Assembly: GCA_025506515.1 (NCBI GenBank)
Contig: CM046443.1
Coordinates: 89,767,281-89,831,280 of the forward strand
Direction of reading: 5' to 3'
DNA from: Flaveria trinervia
Lineage: Eukaryota; Streptophyta; Magnoliopsida; Asterales; Asteraceae
Length of the DNA stretch: 64,000 nucleotides
The stretch's first letter is position 1. Each line of letters opens with the position of its first letter. The translations under genes were made by a program, and so were the position numbers. Positions 47,629 to 58,693 of the stretch are shown one piece after another. The notes below the pieces were generated by a model. It was not told the DNA's origin. It searched no databases and saw only the letters and a list, made by a program, of their open reading frames with translations.

Positions 47629-48833
47629 ATCCAAATTTCTAGAAAGACGAATACGACATTGCTCCCCTTCAACAGATCAAGACTCAACTAATTATGATTC
47701 TTGATCTGCAAGGGATTGTCAGGAGATCAGTGAGTTACATCCTTGAAGAAGGGGAAATAATTCATGATCTTACTGATGAGCAACTGGCAGAAATGTTCAA
47801 GCTCAATCCCGATGAGATTGTCAAAGAAGCTCCAACTTTTGAAGAAACCAGTGATGATGAGCTGAACAACATTGATGAGATAGAGATCGAGGACGTCACT
47901 GCAGAGCACTATCCTGAGTATGCTGACAAAGAGGGAAATGTGGTCCCCAATCTGGGTGATTCCTTGGTCAGTGACACATTTGAGATATTAGATGAGATGG
48001 AGCAAGAGTCTGAGAAGGTTGAAGAACAAGCCCAAGCCTCAAACACCAATGTTGATATCAGAAAGGCTGAATGGGTTGCATGCTTTGAGGAGATCCGAGC
48101 CCAACGCGCTGCTCCTAAACCGAATGTCTACACCAAGCTCTACAAAGTGAAGAAACATCACAAGGTGTCAGGCAAGATTATCACGTGGGCCCATTTTGAT
48201 GATCTTAATGTATATGCGGTAAAGAGAGAGAAGGGTATTGAGTACTTTAGATTCCCGCATGATCTAAAGTCTCTACCTGGTTTTGAGCTCAACCAGCTGG
48301 TTAAACTGAAGCTGTTATACGCTGACCCAAGAAAGATGTCAGGCTGGTTTGAGGCTGCCTTGAAGAAAGAATACCACACCAAGTGGGTCAACTTCAAACC
48401 TCAACAACCTACAAGGTATATGAGATGGTCTGAAGTTGATCCCATAACTGGAAAGCCAAAGATAGTGCTGAAGTTGAGTCCTCCACGTACAATGTCAAGA
48501 ATCTCTCTCAGGAAAATACCACAAGACTTCACTCCACACTTTAAGTGGTGGTACTATGATTGGAGAATAGGGAAAGTTGTCATAGTTCTGAACAAAGAGG
48601 GTAAAATGGATACTATCAGGGTATTCGACCCAATGTGGCTTATCAACTTGTCAGCTGATGATGTCTACACTCTATACAAGTGGCCACTGTTCTATGACAC
48701 GCAGGATATTGTACAAGCCCTCCAATTCCAAAATGTGATACCGCTCTGCTTTGCATTTGAAATACATGCAGGAGTCACAAAAGAGGAGAAGTACAAGAAG
48801 TACGAGGAGGTTATAAAGAATGTAAGACAATAG
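47629..48833 (+). pseudogene. Element B ORF3: unknown accessory domain, 379 open codons
   Basis: The best-preserved gene of B: open from ATG 47694 to TAG 48831-48833 (379 codons). The conserved reading frame extends upstream to the predicted acceptor at 47628 with a single TAG near 47639. The first about 120 residues are acidic (EEGEIIHDLTDEQLA; EIEIEDVTAEHYPE). The rest is basic and aromatic: VSGKIITWAHF, YFRFPHDLKSLPGFEL, DPRKMSGWFEAALKKEY, FKWWYYDWRIGKVVIVL, DPMWLINLSADDVYTLYKW. No Cys/His zinc motif, signal peptide or membrane segment seen. Not recognised; not a capsid, envelope or polymerase I know. Whether it works alone or fused to ORF2 is open. Confidence 0.7.
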
Positions 48834-48847
48834 ATGAATCTAGGTCC

Positions 48848-48856
48848 AAGGGGGAG
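48848..48856 (+). other. Polypurine tract, element B
   Basis: AAGGGGGAG two bases before the 3' LTR start TGTTGATA. Confidence 0.92.
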
Positions 48857-48858
48857 TT

Positions 48859-49585
48859 TGTTGATACATGTGTACCTTGATTCTGATCTTAATGTAATAT
48901 GTCTTACATTTATGTAATAGTTGGGTACTTAATGAAATGCAAATGTTTGGTTGTGTTTATAATGTTTAATATTTCATTAATGAGTTGTTTAACGATTATC
49001 GAATTGATTATATAGGTTTGTGTTGTTTGAACTAACATAAATAATGTAATGATAAAGAATACATTCAAACTTAGTTATATGAAGTTATCATACGAATGGC
49101 CCATGCTAATGGACCATACGCATGAACAACTTCATGCGAATGACTCAGTCATACGACTGAACCAGGAGACTAGATCAGTCGCATGATTGAAACATGAGAT
49201 TGACTCAGTCGCACGACTGAACACTCAGTCATGCGAATGGATCAACCACATGCTCAATCGCACGACTGAACCACGCAAATGGTCTAGTCGCACGATTGAA
49301 AAACCCTAACCTATAAATACCACTTAAATCGTGGAAAAATATAACTCTGAGAATATTTTGATACCCAGACGTACCCTAGCCGTCCAGAGACCTCTAAGAA
49401 CCTGTTCCAAGTTCATAGATCACAGTAGATCGATTCCTAATCGATTCTTAACATTTAGAGTCAATACATAATTGTTTCTACGTGCGTTCTCACTTATTGG
49501 ATCGCCAATCAAATAGGATTCCGCACTATTTGATTCGGTGTACACATTAATCAGTTAGTATTTCATTTAATACATGATCCTAACA
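48859..49585 (+). repeat. Element B 3' LTR
   Basis: Pairs with 31504-32231. Motif array about 49092-49290, TATAAATA 49312-49319, end CCTAACA, then target duplication ATCTC. Confidence 0.95.
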
Positions 49586-49590
49586 ATCTC

Positions 49591-50239
49591 GGATAAAGTC
49601 TTATCTGAGATTTGGTTTGTGGTTGTTATATGAAGTTATCATTTAATACATGATCCTAACTTCATATAACTAAGTTTGAACTAACATAAATAATGTAATG
49701 ATAAAGAATACATTCAAACTTAGTTATATGAAGTTATCATACGAATGGCCCATGCTAATGGACCATACGCATGAACAACTTCATGCGAATGACTCAGTCA
49801 CACGACTGAACCAGGAGACTGGATCAGTCGCATGATTGAAATATGAGATTGACTCAGTTGCACGACTGAACACTCAGTCATGCGAATGGATCAACCGCAT
49901 GGCTCAATCGCACGACTGAACCACGCAAATGGTCTAGTCGCACGATTGAAAAACCCTAACCTATAAATACCACTTAAATCGTGGAAAAATATAACTCTTT
50001 GAATATTTTGATACCCAGACGTACCCTAGCCGTCCAGAGACCTCTAAGAACCTGTTCCAAGTTCATAGATCACAGTAGATCGATTCCTAATCGATTCTTA
50101 ACATTTAGAGTCAATACATAATTGTTTCTACGTGCGTTCTCACTATTGGATCGCCAATCAAATAGGATTCCGCACTATTTGATTCGGTATACACATTAAT
50201 CAGTTAGTATTTCATTTAAAACATGATCCTAACAATCTC
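49591..50239 (+). repeat. Rearranged second copy of B's 3' LTR plus flank
   Basis: After the first LTR and about 30 bases of C's LTR (GGATAAAGTC... to 49617) comes a filler (49618-49677) and then a near-identical copy of LTR positions 49029-49585 (49678-50234), again ending in CCTAACA plus ATCTCGGATAAA. The filler includes a short direct copy of LTR sequence, a copy of the LTR end (TTTAATACATGATCCTAAC) and an inverted piece (TTCATATAACTAAGTTTGA). This is a local duplication, not a second insertion. Confidence 0.88.
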
Positions 50240-50783
50240 GGATAAAATCTTATCTGAGATTTGGTAGTCAGGACATGTCCCTGACTTACCTTTTGTCACC
50301 AACTAAAGTTAGTAACTTGTACTATCATAAAACGGTGAATAGTGTAATAAAGTATGGTCAACTGCATGGCTCTTTAGGAAGAAGCCATATAGTATCAGAG
50401 GTCTATAGTGTAGTGTCAGAGACCATACTTGTGTCCACTGGTTCATAGCAGTGTCTTCCAAAGGTTAAATGGCTTTGGAAGAGTAAGTACTTCCGAAGCC
50501 ACTTATACTTCGGAAGAGGCTGCTTCTTCCAAGGCTTGGAGACTTCTTCTTATCATCATACTTCGGAAGTAGTCTTCAGGCTTTTCTTCTAAGACTTGAT
50601 CTTCGGAAGCATGCTCTTTGCTTCAGAAGTAGAGTTCTGTCTTGAAGACTGTTGAGATGATTTCTGATGAGTGTAGCAGTTTCAGAGTTGGAGGGGTTGG
50701 AGAATGGCTTCTCTGCTAACTCAGCAGTATCAAACCTGCTGGAGTGTAGCAGAGAGGTTGCATTAAGTCTATTGACTTCGCCA
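50240..50783 (-). repeat. Element C 3' LTR, inner part
   Basis: Continues the LTR after element B; matches 63911-64000 where the window allows. It contains CTTCGGAAG/CTTCCGAAG units (about 50455-50640). The inner end is set at GCCA (50783), next to a pyrimidine tract. Confidence 0.85.
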
Positions 50784-50795
50784 TTCTCCCTTTCC
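50784..50795 (-). other. Polypurine tract, element C
   Basis: Minus strand GGAAAGGGAGAA directly before TGGCGAAG, the inferred LTR start. Less certain than the others as the 5' LTR outer end is outside the window. Confidence 0.6.
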
Positions 50796-50830
50796 ATAAC
50801 AAAGTTGTGAGAAGTTTCATCGAACCTCCA

Positions 50831-53800
50831 CTAGATTATTTTCTTTCTAGGCACAACAGACTGACCGAGAATCTTGTCCTCTTTCTTGGTATCCAGCAGA
50901 GTCACCAGTTTCCTTCTAAGTTTCTTTTCTTCATCATTTAATGAATCTGAGTTGAGGCCTAGAACTCTAGCTGGCTGGTCCAATGTTCCTCTAGGTAAAT
51001 CAAGAAATTGATCTCTTATGAGGGAATAAGAGGATCCATCAACATAAGTAATGTTGACAGAATCTTCATCACATGAGACTTCGCTCAAAGTTGTGCAGTT
51101 GATAAGCTTGGTCTTGATTACCTTGAACTCCTCAAGAGAGAGATGTTGAGAAGGCTGAGGGGATGGTTTGGATGGTTGTTGGGTAGGTTGAGGTTCAGAG
51201 GTTTTGGGAAGTGTTTTTGGTTGGAGGATGGCAAGTTTAGGTGGTTCGGGTGATGAGATGGATGTGGGAAAAGTTTTGGGTTCAGGGGTGAAGGGTTTGG
51301 TTTTGATGGTGAAAGGTAGGGGTGAGGGTTCAGGTTGTGGTTGGGTGGTTGCAGTGAAGGTCATCCCCTTTACCCTTCTGTACATCTCTTTTCTCTTTCC
51401 CAACCGGATGTCAGCCTTGATTTCACTGACAATCCGTTGGAGTGTCTTCTCAGACATGGGACCCACTGCTTTCTAGAGAAGCCATGGGCCCGAAGATAGT
51501 CTTTCATCCAGGCCTTTTCACTGAGCTTCCTGGTTGCGGTGACCCTAGCTTTTTCCTCCTTCTTTTTCTTCTCCTTTGCCTTTTCTCTTGCAGCCTTTCT
51601 TCTTTCTTTCTCCATTTGATCCTGCTCTTTGTTATAGAGCCAGAGGATCGTCTCATCGTTGTGTGGAGAGAGTTCTTGAAGATTAAAGCCTCTGGAGATT
51701 AGGAAATTTATCCTGTCTCTCCTCAGCTGCAATTCAGCTTCCTTCTGTTCTTCTTCTTTCTCCAAGGCCAACCTGGCTTCTTCTTCAAGTTTCAGTCGGG
51801 TTGCCTTCTCCAGATTCACCAACTCCTCTAGTGGTAACAGGAGTGTTTCTTCATTTGCAGCTCCCATTTGGATAAGCTGGTCAATGATCTCTTCCCTTCT
51901 CTTATTGTTGACAGACTCCTGATTGGCTGTAGCTGCTTTTGTACTGGCAGCTAGCAACTTCTCAGTTGGAAGTCTTCCTTTCTTCTTGAGTTTCTCAATC
52001 TTCTCCTCTTCCTGAAGCTCTTCCGTAGTCATCTTTCTTTTCCCTTTATCTTTTGAAGAACCTGACCGTGGTGGTTCTTTGAGAGTGGATTCTGATTGTG
52101 AGAGAGGCAGAGATGGTGTCTGGGATGGAGGTAGATTCAGAAAGTCCTCGCTGTTCACCTTAGATGCCATTTCAAGGATTGCATCTGTGATGATTAGTTC
52201 CTCGGACATTTTAAACAGTCCTTCGACAACTTCCATTTCAGCTTCGGAAGATTCAACTTGTTCTTCTGAGGCTTTAACTTCAGCTTCAGAAGTTGGAGGA
52301 GATGCAGATTCTGTCCCAACTGTTTCAGTTGCTGGGCCATCAGTCCCCATTTCCCTTTCGAAATGAATCTTAGGTTCCATATGGACCTTAGGTTGACCAA
52401 CTTCTTCCACAGTGGTAGAAGGTGTAGTCAGCCTCTGAAGCTCTTCAGCTCTAAAGTAGAGCATTGCAGCATCTGGGCTTGGCTGATCAGAAGAGGTTCT
52501 GAATAGAAACTTGGTGAAGATTCTGTAGAGATTGCTGAGCATCTTTGAATCAATCTGAAGGATAACTTGATATGGCTCAGACACAGTGATGATAGGAGTA
52601 GAAGATGTTGAAGTTGAAGTGTGGCTCTGTGGGTCCTCAAGTGTTTGTCTGTGAACATTCTCCCCCTTTTTGGTAGCATCATCTTGAGAGCTAGATGAGC
52701 TGGAGGAAGAAGTCAATGACACCTGAACAGGTACATGCCTAACAGACCTCTCTGTCTGTTTCTCAGCTAGTTTGGCCTTGAGATTATCAATCTCAAGTTG
52801 CTGAGTGGCGGACCTTGCTTCTAAAGTCCTAACCAAAGATTCAAGGTTTGAGACGTTAGATAGAAGGTCTTTAATGAGGAGTTGCATACTTCCCTCATCT
52901 TCTTTTGAAGAATCACGAGGAGATGAGGTAACATACCTAGTATGTTCAGCCTCACCACCAGATGTGGTTTCTTGGCACCCTGGTTTCCCGTGCGTAATGA
53001 TGTCTCTTTCAGAGTCATCAAAAGGCTCGGTTGTCGTAGATTCAGTCTGAGATATGTTACCACTATCCATAAGGTCCATTGAGGCACCTTCTGTAATGGA
53101 AGCTAAATCTGCATGAGTCCCCTCCACATCAGTGGGACTCACCTCAGTTATGGGTTGCTGATGGGGGCTAGAGATAAGGGATTTCTTCGGGCTCTATGAT
53201 CTTGAAGAGGGTGTTGTAGATCAACTTTATTGCCATGGAGAGATGTTATCTCTTCATCAGTTTTGAAAAGGTTAGTAAAAGATAAGGAGGTTAAGCCTAC
53301 TGACCCGGGACCTTGGTCAATGTCTACAGGCATTGAGCCTTTGGTGGGGCTGTCCCTAGTTGCCTGCTCAGAAGAGTGTAGATACTCATCTTGAGGGTTG
53401 TTGGTTTGGGTGTCGGGCTCCTGGGTTTGAGACTGAGGAGACTCAAAGCCCATATTGAGGTCAAAAGATAAGGATGGAGAGATCTTAGACTGAGTGGGAG
53501 CCCATGTTTTCACTCTAGTCTTTTTGGATTAAACAGGAGGGGCTTGTTTAATCAAAGTAGATTGAACAAGGTTCATTTGGGGCGTCTTTGGTATGTGATG
53601 GTGATGGGTGGAGAAGACAGTGTTAGCATTGTGGTGGAGGTTACTGGTGTGGGTTCATCACCTATGGGGTGAACAGGGATGTCACTAGGAGCTATGTGCT
53701 CAATTATACCCGGAAGCAGAGTAGTGTTCCTTCCAGTGAAGTTGGTGGACACCTTCTTCAACGTCTTGAAGATAGTGGGCCTCATTTGAGGGACAGTCAG

Positions 53801-54433
53801 AGCAGCTGCACAAACAAGCATACTCTGGTCCAACTCACAGTTGATTATGTGTTGAATGAATCTGGGATACATAAAGAATGTTTCCCTTTATAGATTCCCA
53901 ATCAGATTGGTGAACACAAATCTTGAGTAATTGAATCGTAGGCCTCTCACCAATCCATAAACTAAGCATCCTAGTTCATATGGGATTTGATCCCAACCCC
54001 CAGACTTGTTTGACAAGCATTGGAGAACAACGTGCAGGAGGAACTTCCAGTTGTAGGAGAAGTTGAATTTGTAAACTGTCGACCTGCTTATGTCTCCACC
54101 ATATCCTATTAGGATGTAAGTGCTGTCCAAATCTACCTTGGGGAATTCAGTAGGAGCTCCTTCATCATAAAGCTCTAGATGCTCCCTGATGAGTTGTTCA
54201 GTGATGATCAACTCCTGTCCACAAATGTTGGACCTCAGTACACGAATCCCATTTAGGGTTTCGGCTTGACCATTTCCCTAAAATTCGGCCATTTGGTTCG
54301 AGTAAACAGTGGGGTTAACGGTAAGGGCTGTGTAGTAAGATGATTGGGTGAGAAAGGAGATGATTTTTGAGAAGTCAGCATCTCTTTATGAATCAAGAAG
54401 TGCGACTTGGTTGTGCTGAGGGTTAAGTGCCAT
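50831..54433 (-). pseudogene. Element C ORF2: longin-like accessory protein, about 1,200 codons (broken)
   Basis: Accessory gene between RNase H and the 3' LTR. The start ATG at 54433 (MALNPQHNQVALLDS) fits the family's N-terminus; two stops follow within 60 codons, and a third near 53890 is also in frame. The conserved domain (about 54300-53720) has LIITEQLIREHLE, NWKFLLHVVLQCLS, FNYSRFVFTNLIGNL and MYPRFIQHII, homologous to A/B ORF2. After frameshifts near 53570 and 53145 comes a 590-codon open segment (53142-51370), Ser/Thr-rich with a long Glu/Lys-rich coiled-coil-like region (about 52060-51520). A last shift near 51470 leads to a Pro/Thr-rich part and a basic C-terminus ending at 50831. 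Function unknown. Confidence 0.72.
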
Positions 54434-55072
54434 TGGAGAAAGATGAATGTAGATGATTTCGAGCAAAAGTTGGAGAGGAGACAAATTTCTAGGGTAGTAA
54501 AAATTGAAAGTAAGAAGATGAAATTGAGTAGTCAAGATTATTTAGAAGAGGGTGGGAAGGCGGTAATGGGGTAAGGATAAGGTGATGTGATGGTTTAGTG
54601 GATGAATTGACAGTGACGGTAAGGTTAAAATCAGTTAAATAATCCAACATCATTAACAAAATCTTTGCTTTTTACAGTGTGGGGCCTAAGAGATTTACGT
54701 TACACAGTAGAATCTTTCTTCCGAATGTAAAAAATTTCCAAAGGTAATTTGTCTTCCGAAGGCAATTCTTACTTCCGATGCAAAAACTTTGCTTCCGAAG
54801 ATTAGGATTGCTTTCCGAATGGAGAGTGTGTTAGCCTCGGAAGTAGATCTGATATCCAATCAATCGCTTCTTCCGAGACCAAAGACTCTTCCGAGAAGAA
54901 AGTTATCCTTTGAGAAATTATGCGTCGGAAGATATAAAAAATAACTTCAGAGGGTTAATTTCTCTTCGGAAGAAATTTACACTTTGAAAATTTCAGAAAG
55001 ACCTTTTGTAACAGGGCTTAAATTGTATTGACATAAGACATTACATATTATAAGGTTTTCAAAAGAGGTGAT
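54434..55072 (-). other. Element C non-coding region upstream of ORF2
   Basis: No ORF. About eight CTTCCGAAG/CTTCGGAAG-type units lie at 54710-54990. The last about 200 bases before the ORF2 ATG are C/T-rich on the coding strand, leader-like. No clear TATA box was found. Confidence 0.6.
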
Positions 55073-56603
55073 CTAATCAATGTTTATCATCCCAATAGCT
55101 GTTATGAGATACTTAAATCTTTGCTTATCAAAAGCTTTGGTGAACAAATCAGCATATTGTTCATTTAAGTCAACTTTGATTAGTTTAATCAAATTTTTTC
55201 TCATGAATATCTTTAATGAAATGGTACCTGATGTCAATATGCTTTGTCTTGGAGTGCTTCACTGGATTTTCAATAATGGAGATAGCACTGTTGTTGTCAA
55301 TATGGATAGGAGTACTCATAAAGTTGAATCCATAGTCTAACATCTGATTCTGAATCCATAGCAGTTGAGCACAACAGCTAGCAGCAGCAATGTATTCAGC
55401 TTCAGCAGTTGATGTAGAGACACAGGATTGTTTCTTGCATTGCCATGAGATGATCCTACCACTAAGAAATTGACATTCTCCTGATGTTGATTTATTGTCA
55501 ATATTGCAGCCACCATAGTCACTGTCAGAGTATCTATAGAGGTTAAAGTCCTTGTTTCTGGGATACCAGAGACCTAGTTTAGGTGCTCCTTTGAGGTATC
55601 TGAGGATTCTTTTAACAGTAGCTAGGTGAGACACCTTTGGAGCGGCCTGATATCTTGCATAGATGCAAGTAGCAAACATGATATCAAGTCTATTGGCAGT
55701 AAGATACATTAGAGAACCAATAATTGCCCTATACTGATGTTGATCAGTATCCTCCCCCTCAAGGTCAGGACAAAGATTATGGTTTCTCGGTATGGGTGTC
55801 TTGGCAGGCTTGCAATCCTTCATTTCAAATCTTTCTAAGATGTCAGAGACATACTTAGATTGATTAATGAAATACCCTTCCTTCATTTGTTTCACCTGAA
55901 TTCCAAGGAAAAAGTCCATTTTTCCCATGGAACTCATCCAAAACTTTTTCTTCATAATGCCTTCAAAGTCCTTACACATTTGGTCATTTGAAGAACCAAA
56001 TATGATGTCATCGACATAGACTTGAACAAGCAAAATGTCCTTTCTAGACTGTCTGATGAAGAGAGTCTTGTCAATGGTACCTCTAGTGTAGCCATTCTTC
56101 AGAAGAAACTGAGACAGAGTCTCATACCATAGCCTAGGTGCTTGGTGCAACCCATATAGAGCGTTATCCAATTTACACACATAGTTGGGGTGCTGTGGGT
56201 CTTCAAATATTAGAGGTTGGTATACATAAACTTCCCTATCTATATCCCCATATATAAAGGCACACTTGACATCAAGTTGATATGCAGTGAAGTCCTTGGC
56301 TGCAGCATAAGCAAGAAAGATCCTAACTGCCTCAAGTCTTGCAACTGGTGCAAAGACATCAGTATAATCAATTCCTTCCTCTTGGGTGTATCCTTGAACA
56401 ACAAGTATTGCTTTGTTCTTGATGATCAAGCCTCTATCATCTTTCTTGTTTCTGAAAACCCATTTAGTGCCTATTGGTACTTGATCAGATGGTAGCGGAC
56501 ATAGGTTCCATACCTTCTGTCTCTTGAATTGAAGTAGCTCCTCTTGCATTGATTCAAGACAACTACTATCTTTCGAGGCATCTTCTACCTTCGTGGGTTC
56601 CAT
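55073..56603 (-). pseudogene. Element C reverse transcriptase-RNase H (nearly intact)
   Basis: The 472-codon open segment 56603-55185 holds WVFRNKKDDRG, QLDVKCAFIYGDIDRE, LHQAPRLWYETLSQ, catalytic YVDD (56007-56018), and RNase H (STSTAEAEYIAAASCC, HIDNNSAISI, KTKHIDIRYHFIKD). A single-base shift near 55190 separates the last about 38 codons, which end at a TAG (55073-55075) after a conserved ADLFTKAFDK block. Apart from this shift it looks full length. Confidence 0.93.
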
Positions 56604-56903
56604 CTAGGATAGAAAACATGAGTACAAGCAGACATTCTCATGATGAGCCTGTCCTCTTGTTCTCACACCCTCAGTGACATCCCCTATGATGTTCTCAGCC
56701 GGATGAGTGTATAAATCCTAAGGCGAGGAATCACTTCTAGCTGCAGAGATAGGTCCAGGTTGGACATATTCTACTCAGGAACTAGAACACTCTATCCAGC
56801 TGTTGTTTCAAAATCATTCAATGAGGACTGATTGAATGAGTGAGAAACATCATCAACGGTTGGCTGTGAAGTAGTGTTAACAGTTTTCTGTTCCTTCAAA
56901 ACA
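56604..56903 (-). pseudogene. Element C integrase-RT linker, RT side
   Basis: Damaged linker between the F insertion and RT. Only short open pieces; joins 59311 once F is removed. The target duplication of F is 56904-56908. Confidence 0.65.
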
Positions 56904-56908
56904 CTACT

Positions 56909-57459
56909 TGTTGGAGCATATATAGTCATATATAGTGTGTCCGTCGCTTGTCGAATAGTCTAGGCTTAATGTTATACACCTAATATGTTGTAAACACATG
57001 AAACTGGGTCATTCGCAGGAGCATATGCAAATAAGACTCGGTCGTACGACTGAGCCATGCTAATGGACCAGCCATGCGACTGAGAGATTCGATTGGGATA
57101 TTCATAAGATTGAACCATACGCATGGTCCAATCGCACGAATGGGCCCAGTCGCATCTAATATGGGCCGAGGCCTATATACCAGATTCAATGTGTAGAGAG
57201 ATTAAGGATTACGAAAAGGTTTTTGAGAGGAAGTCTGCCCGGAAGCTTAGGGCTGCCAGATGAGAGGGGAGATCATGCTCGGTCTTCCCCTTGCAAAGAG
57301 TCTTGATTCTTATGTTGTAACGAGCTTGTAATCATTAGGTTTTATTAATGAAACCATTCAATTATAGTTCGTGTTATTGATTTCTCTTGGTGTTTGCTGT
57401 TTGTTTATCCTTCCGTCAAGAACATGCTCGGATGTTTATCGATCCAAGCCGACTTCACA
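56909..57459 (+). repeat. Element F 5' LTR
   Basis: TGTTGGAGCATA...CTTCACA, 551 bases. Motif array about 57000-57150, then TATA-like CCTATATACC near 57172. Confidence 0.95.
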
Positions 57460-57460
57460 A

Positions 57461-57473
57461 TTGGTATCAGAGC
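57461..57473 (+). other. Primer binding site, element F
   Basis: TTGGTATCAGAGC one base after the LTR. Confidence 0.95.
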
Positions 57474-58680
57474 CGATTACTGCTGGAATGATCTAACAAT
57501 CATTCTAACAACCCGAGCTCTTGATTTCTGGATCAAATTTCAGATCTTGACGTTAAACCCACTTCGTGTTCTTCGTGTTTTGCTCAGATCTTGTTACGTG
57601 TGTTGCTTCTATGTAAAAATCGAATTCGAAACCACGTTCCTATCACCCTTTCGAATCTGATGATACCTATTTTGTTTCGATTCACGTAAAATTCGTCAGA
57701 TTAGGGTTTTGGGCAGCCCTGGCGGCTGTAGATCTGAAAATCTGCATGCAAACCCGTTCATGCGACTGGGCCATGCGAATAGACCATCCGTACGAATGAG
57801 CCATGCGAATGGACCATTCGTGCGACTGGCCCGTCGTATGTTCACTCGTGTGACTGGACCAGTCGTATGTTCAATCGCACGAATGAGCCATCCGCATTGA
57901 CTCATCCGTATTTGTTCCAGACCAAAAAAAAGAGTCTGGAACAACTTCTTGCACAAATTTAAGGATGAGCAAAGCATATTCACCATGAGGTTCTTTTTTC
58001 AAATAAGTTCGATGTATACCCCATTATTCGTCGGACTTCCAGAATAGGTGAATGTAATTGGAACACGAAAGAGAGAAGAGAAGATGTCAGCAGTCGGTGC
58101 TGATTTTGTAGGGTAGTCAGGAGCATCTGACTACTTATTGGCCAATCAAGTTATATTTATCCACACAGAGAGGATTCTCATTCTTAGGGGGGATCCATGT
58201 ATAGAGAATTAAAGACGCAATCAGAAAGTGATGATGTGAGCAGGTTTCTGATGATGAATCTACATGCATGCTGATTTGTTTGATATTGTCAGCTGTGGAT
58301 TGGAACCTTCAACCTTTTGCCCAATACACCGTGTGAAGACACCAGGAGAGCACAATGACTATATATTGGGATATGCTGAATGTGAGGGGGACTTTCTGCA
58401 GCTGTTGATGTTAATCATGTTAGCCTGTATGAAGATTGAAGCAATGGAAAATTGTTCGTATCATATCTGGAAAAATCCGTCATATGGGGAATCTTGTTGC
58501 GATGATGGTGTTCTGCAAAGTAAACGAAAGCTGTTATGCCTAAATTCATTTTCGGGGATGTGTGTAACCTGACGGATAGGCAATGTTGGCTAATATGGTT
58601 TTCGTTTGATTCTATTGGCAACCAGAGCAAAGATTGACTGAAGATTGTAAGAGGTGTTATCTACTATTCGCAAGCAGCGT
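57474..58680 (+). other. Element F internal domain
   Basis: No gag or pol homology seen in any frame. The first part is leader-like with a CAGTCG/CGAATG array (57758-57912). A 102-codon open frame at 58264-58572 has no recognisable domain and I do not claim it as a gene. Confidence 0.8.
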
Positions 58681-58691
58681 CCAAGGGGGAA
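58681..58691 (+). other. Polypurine tract, element F
   Basis: CCAAGGGGGAA just before the 3' LTR; nearly the same as in A and B. Confidence 0.88.
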
Positions 58692-58693
58692 TT

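Larger units (their letters stand above)
31504..49585 (+). mobile_element. Element B: long Ty1/copia (SIRE-like) element with ORF2 and ORF3, sister of A
   Basis: Complete, with 5' LTR 31504-32231 and 3' LTR 48859-49585 and target duplication ATCTC (31499-31503 and 49586-49590) in C's LTR. Without its own insertions (a solo LTR and a hAT) it would be about 14.1 kb, long for Copia. Gene order: gag, protease, integrase, RT-RNase H, non-coding region, ORF2 promoter, ORF2, ORF3. The LTR pair shows about ten differences in the first 210 positions by eye, so it is not recent. ORF3 is the only gene still widely open. Confidence 0.95.

Noticed and set aside
49678..50234. A second, separate B-family solo LTR insertion
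   Set aside because: The copy begins inside the LTR, lacks its own target duplication and repeats the same ATCTCGGATAAA flank, so local duplication explains it better.
50576..50797. Open frame in the inner C LTR
   Set aside because: It overlaps the LTR and polypurine tract and has no homologue; a chance frame.
54710..54990. Heat-shock elements
   Set aside because: CTTCSGAAG has a one-base gap between TTC and GAA, not the two-base gap of a heat-shock element.
58264..58572. 102-codon open frame inside element F
   Set aside because: No recognised domain, no conserved partner in the window, and F otherwise lacks genes; probably chance.
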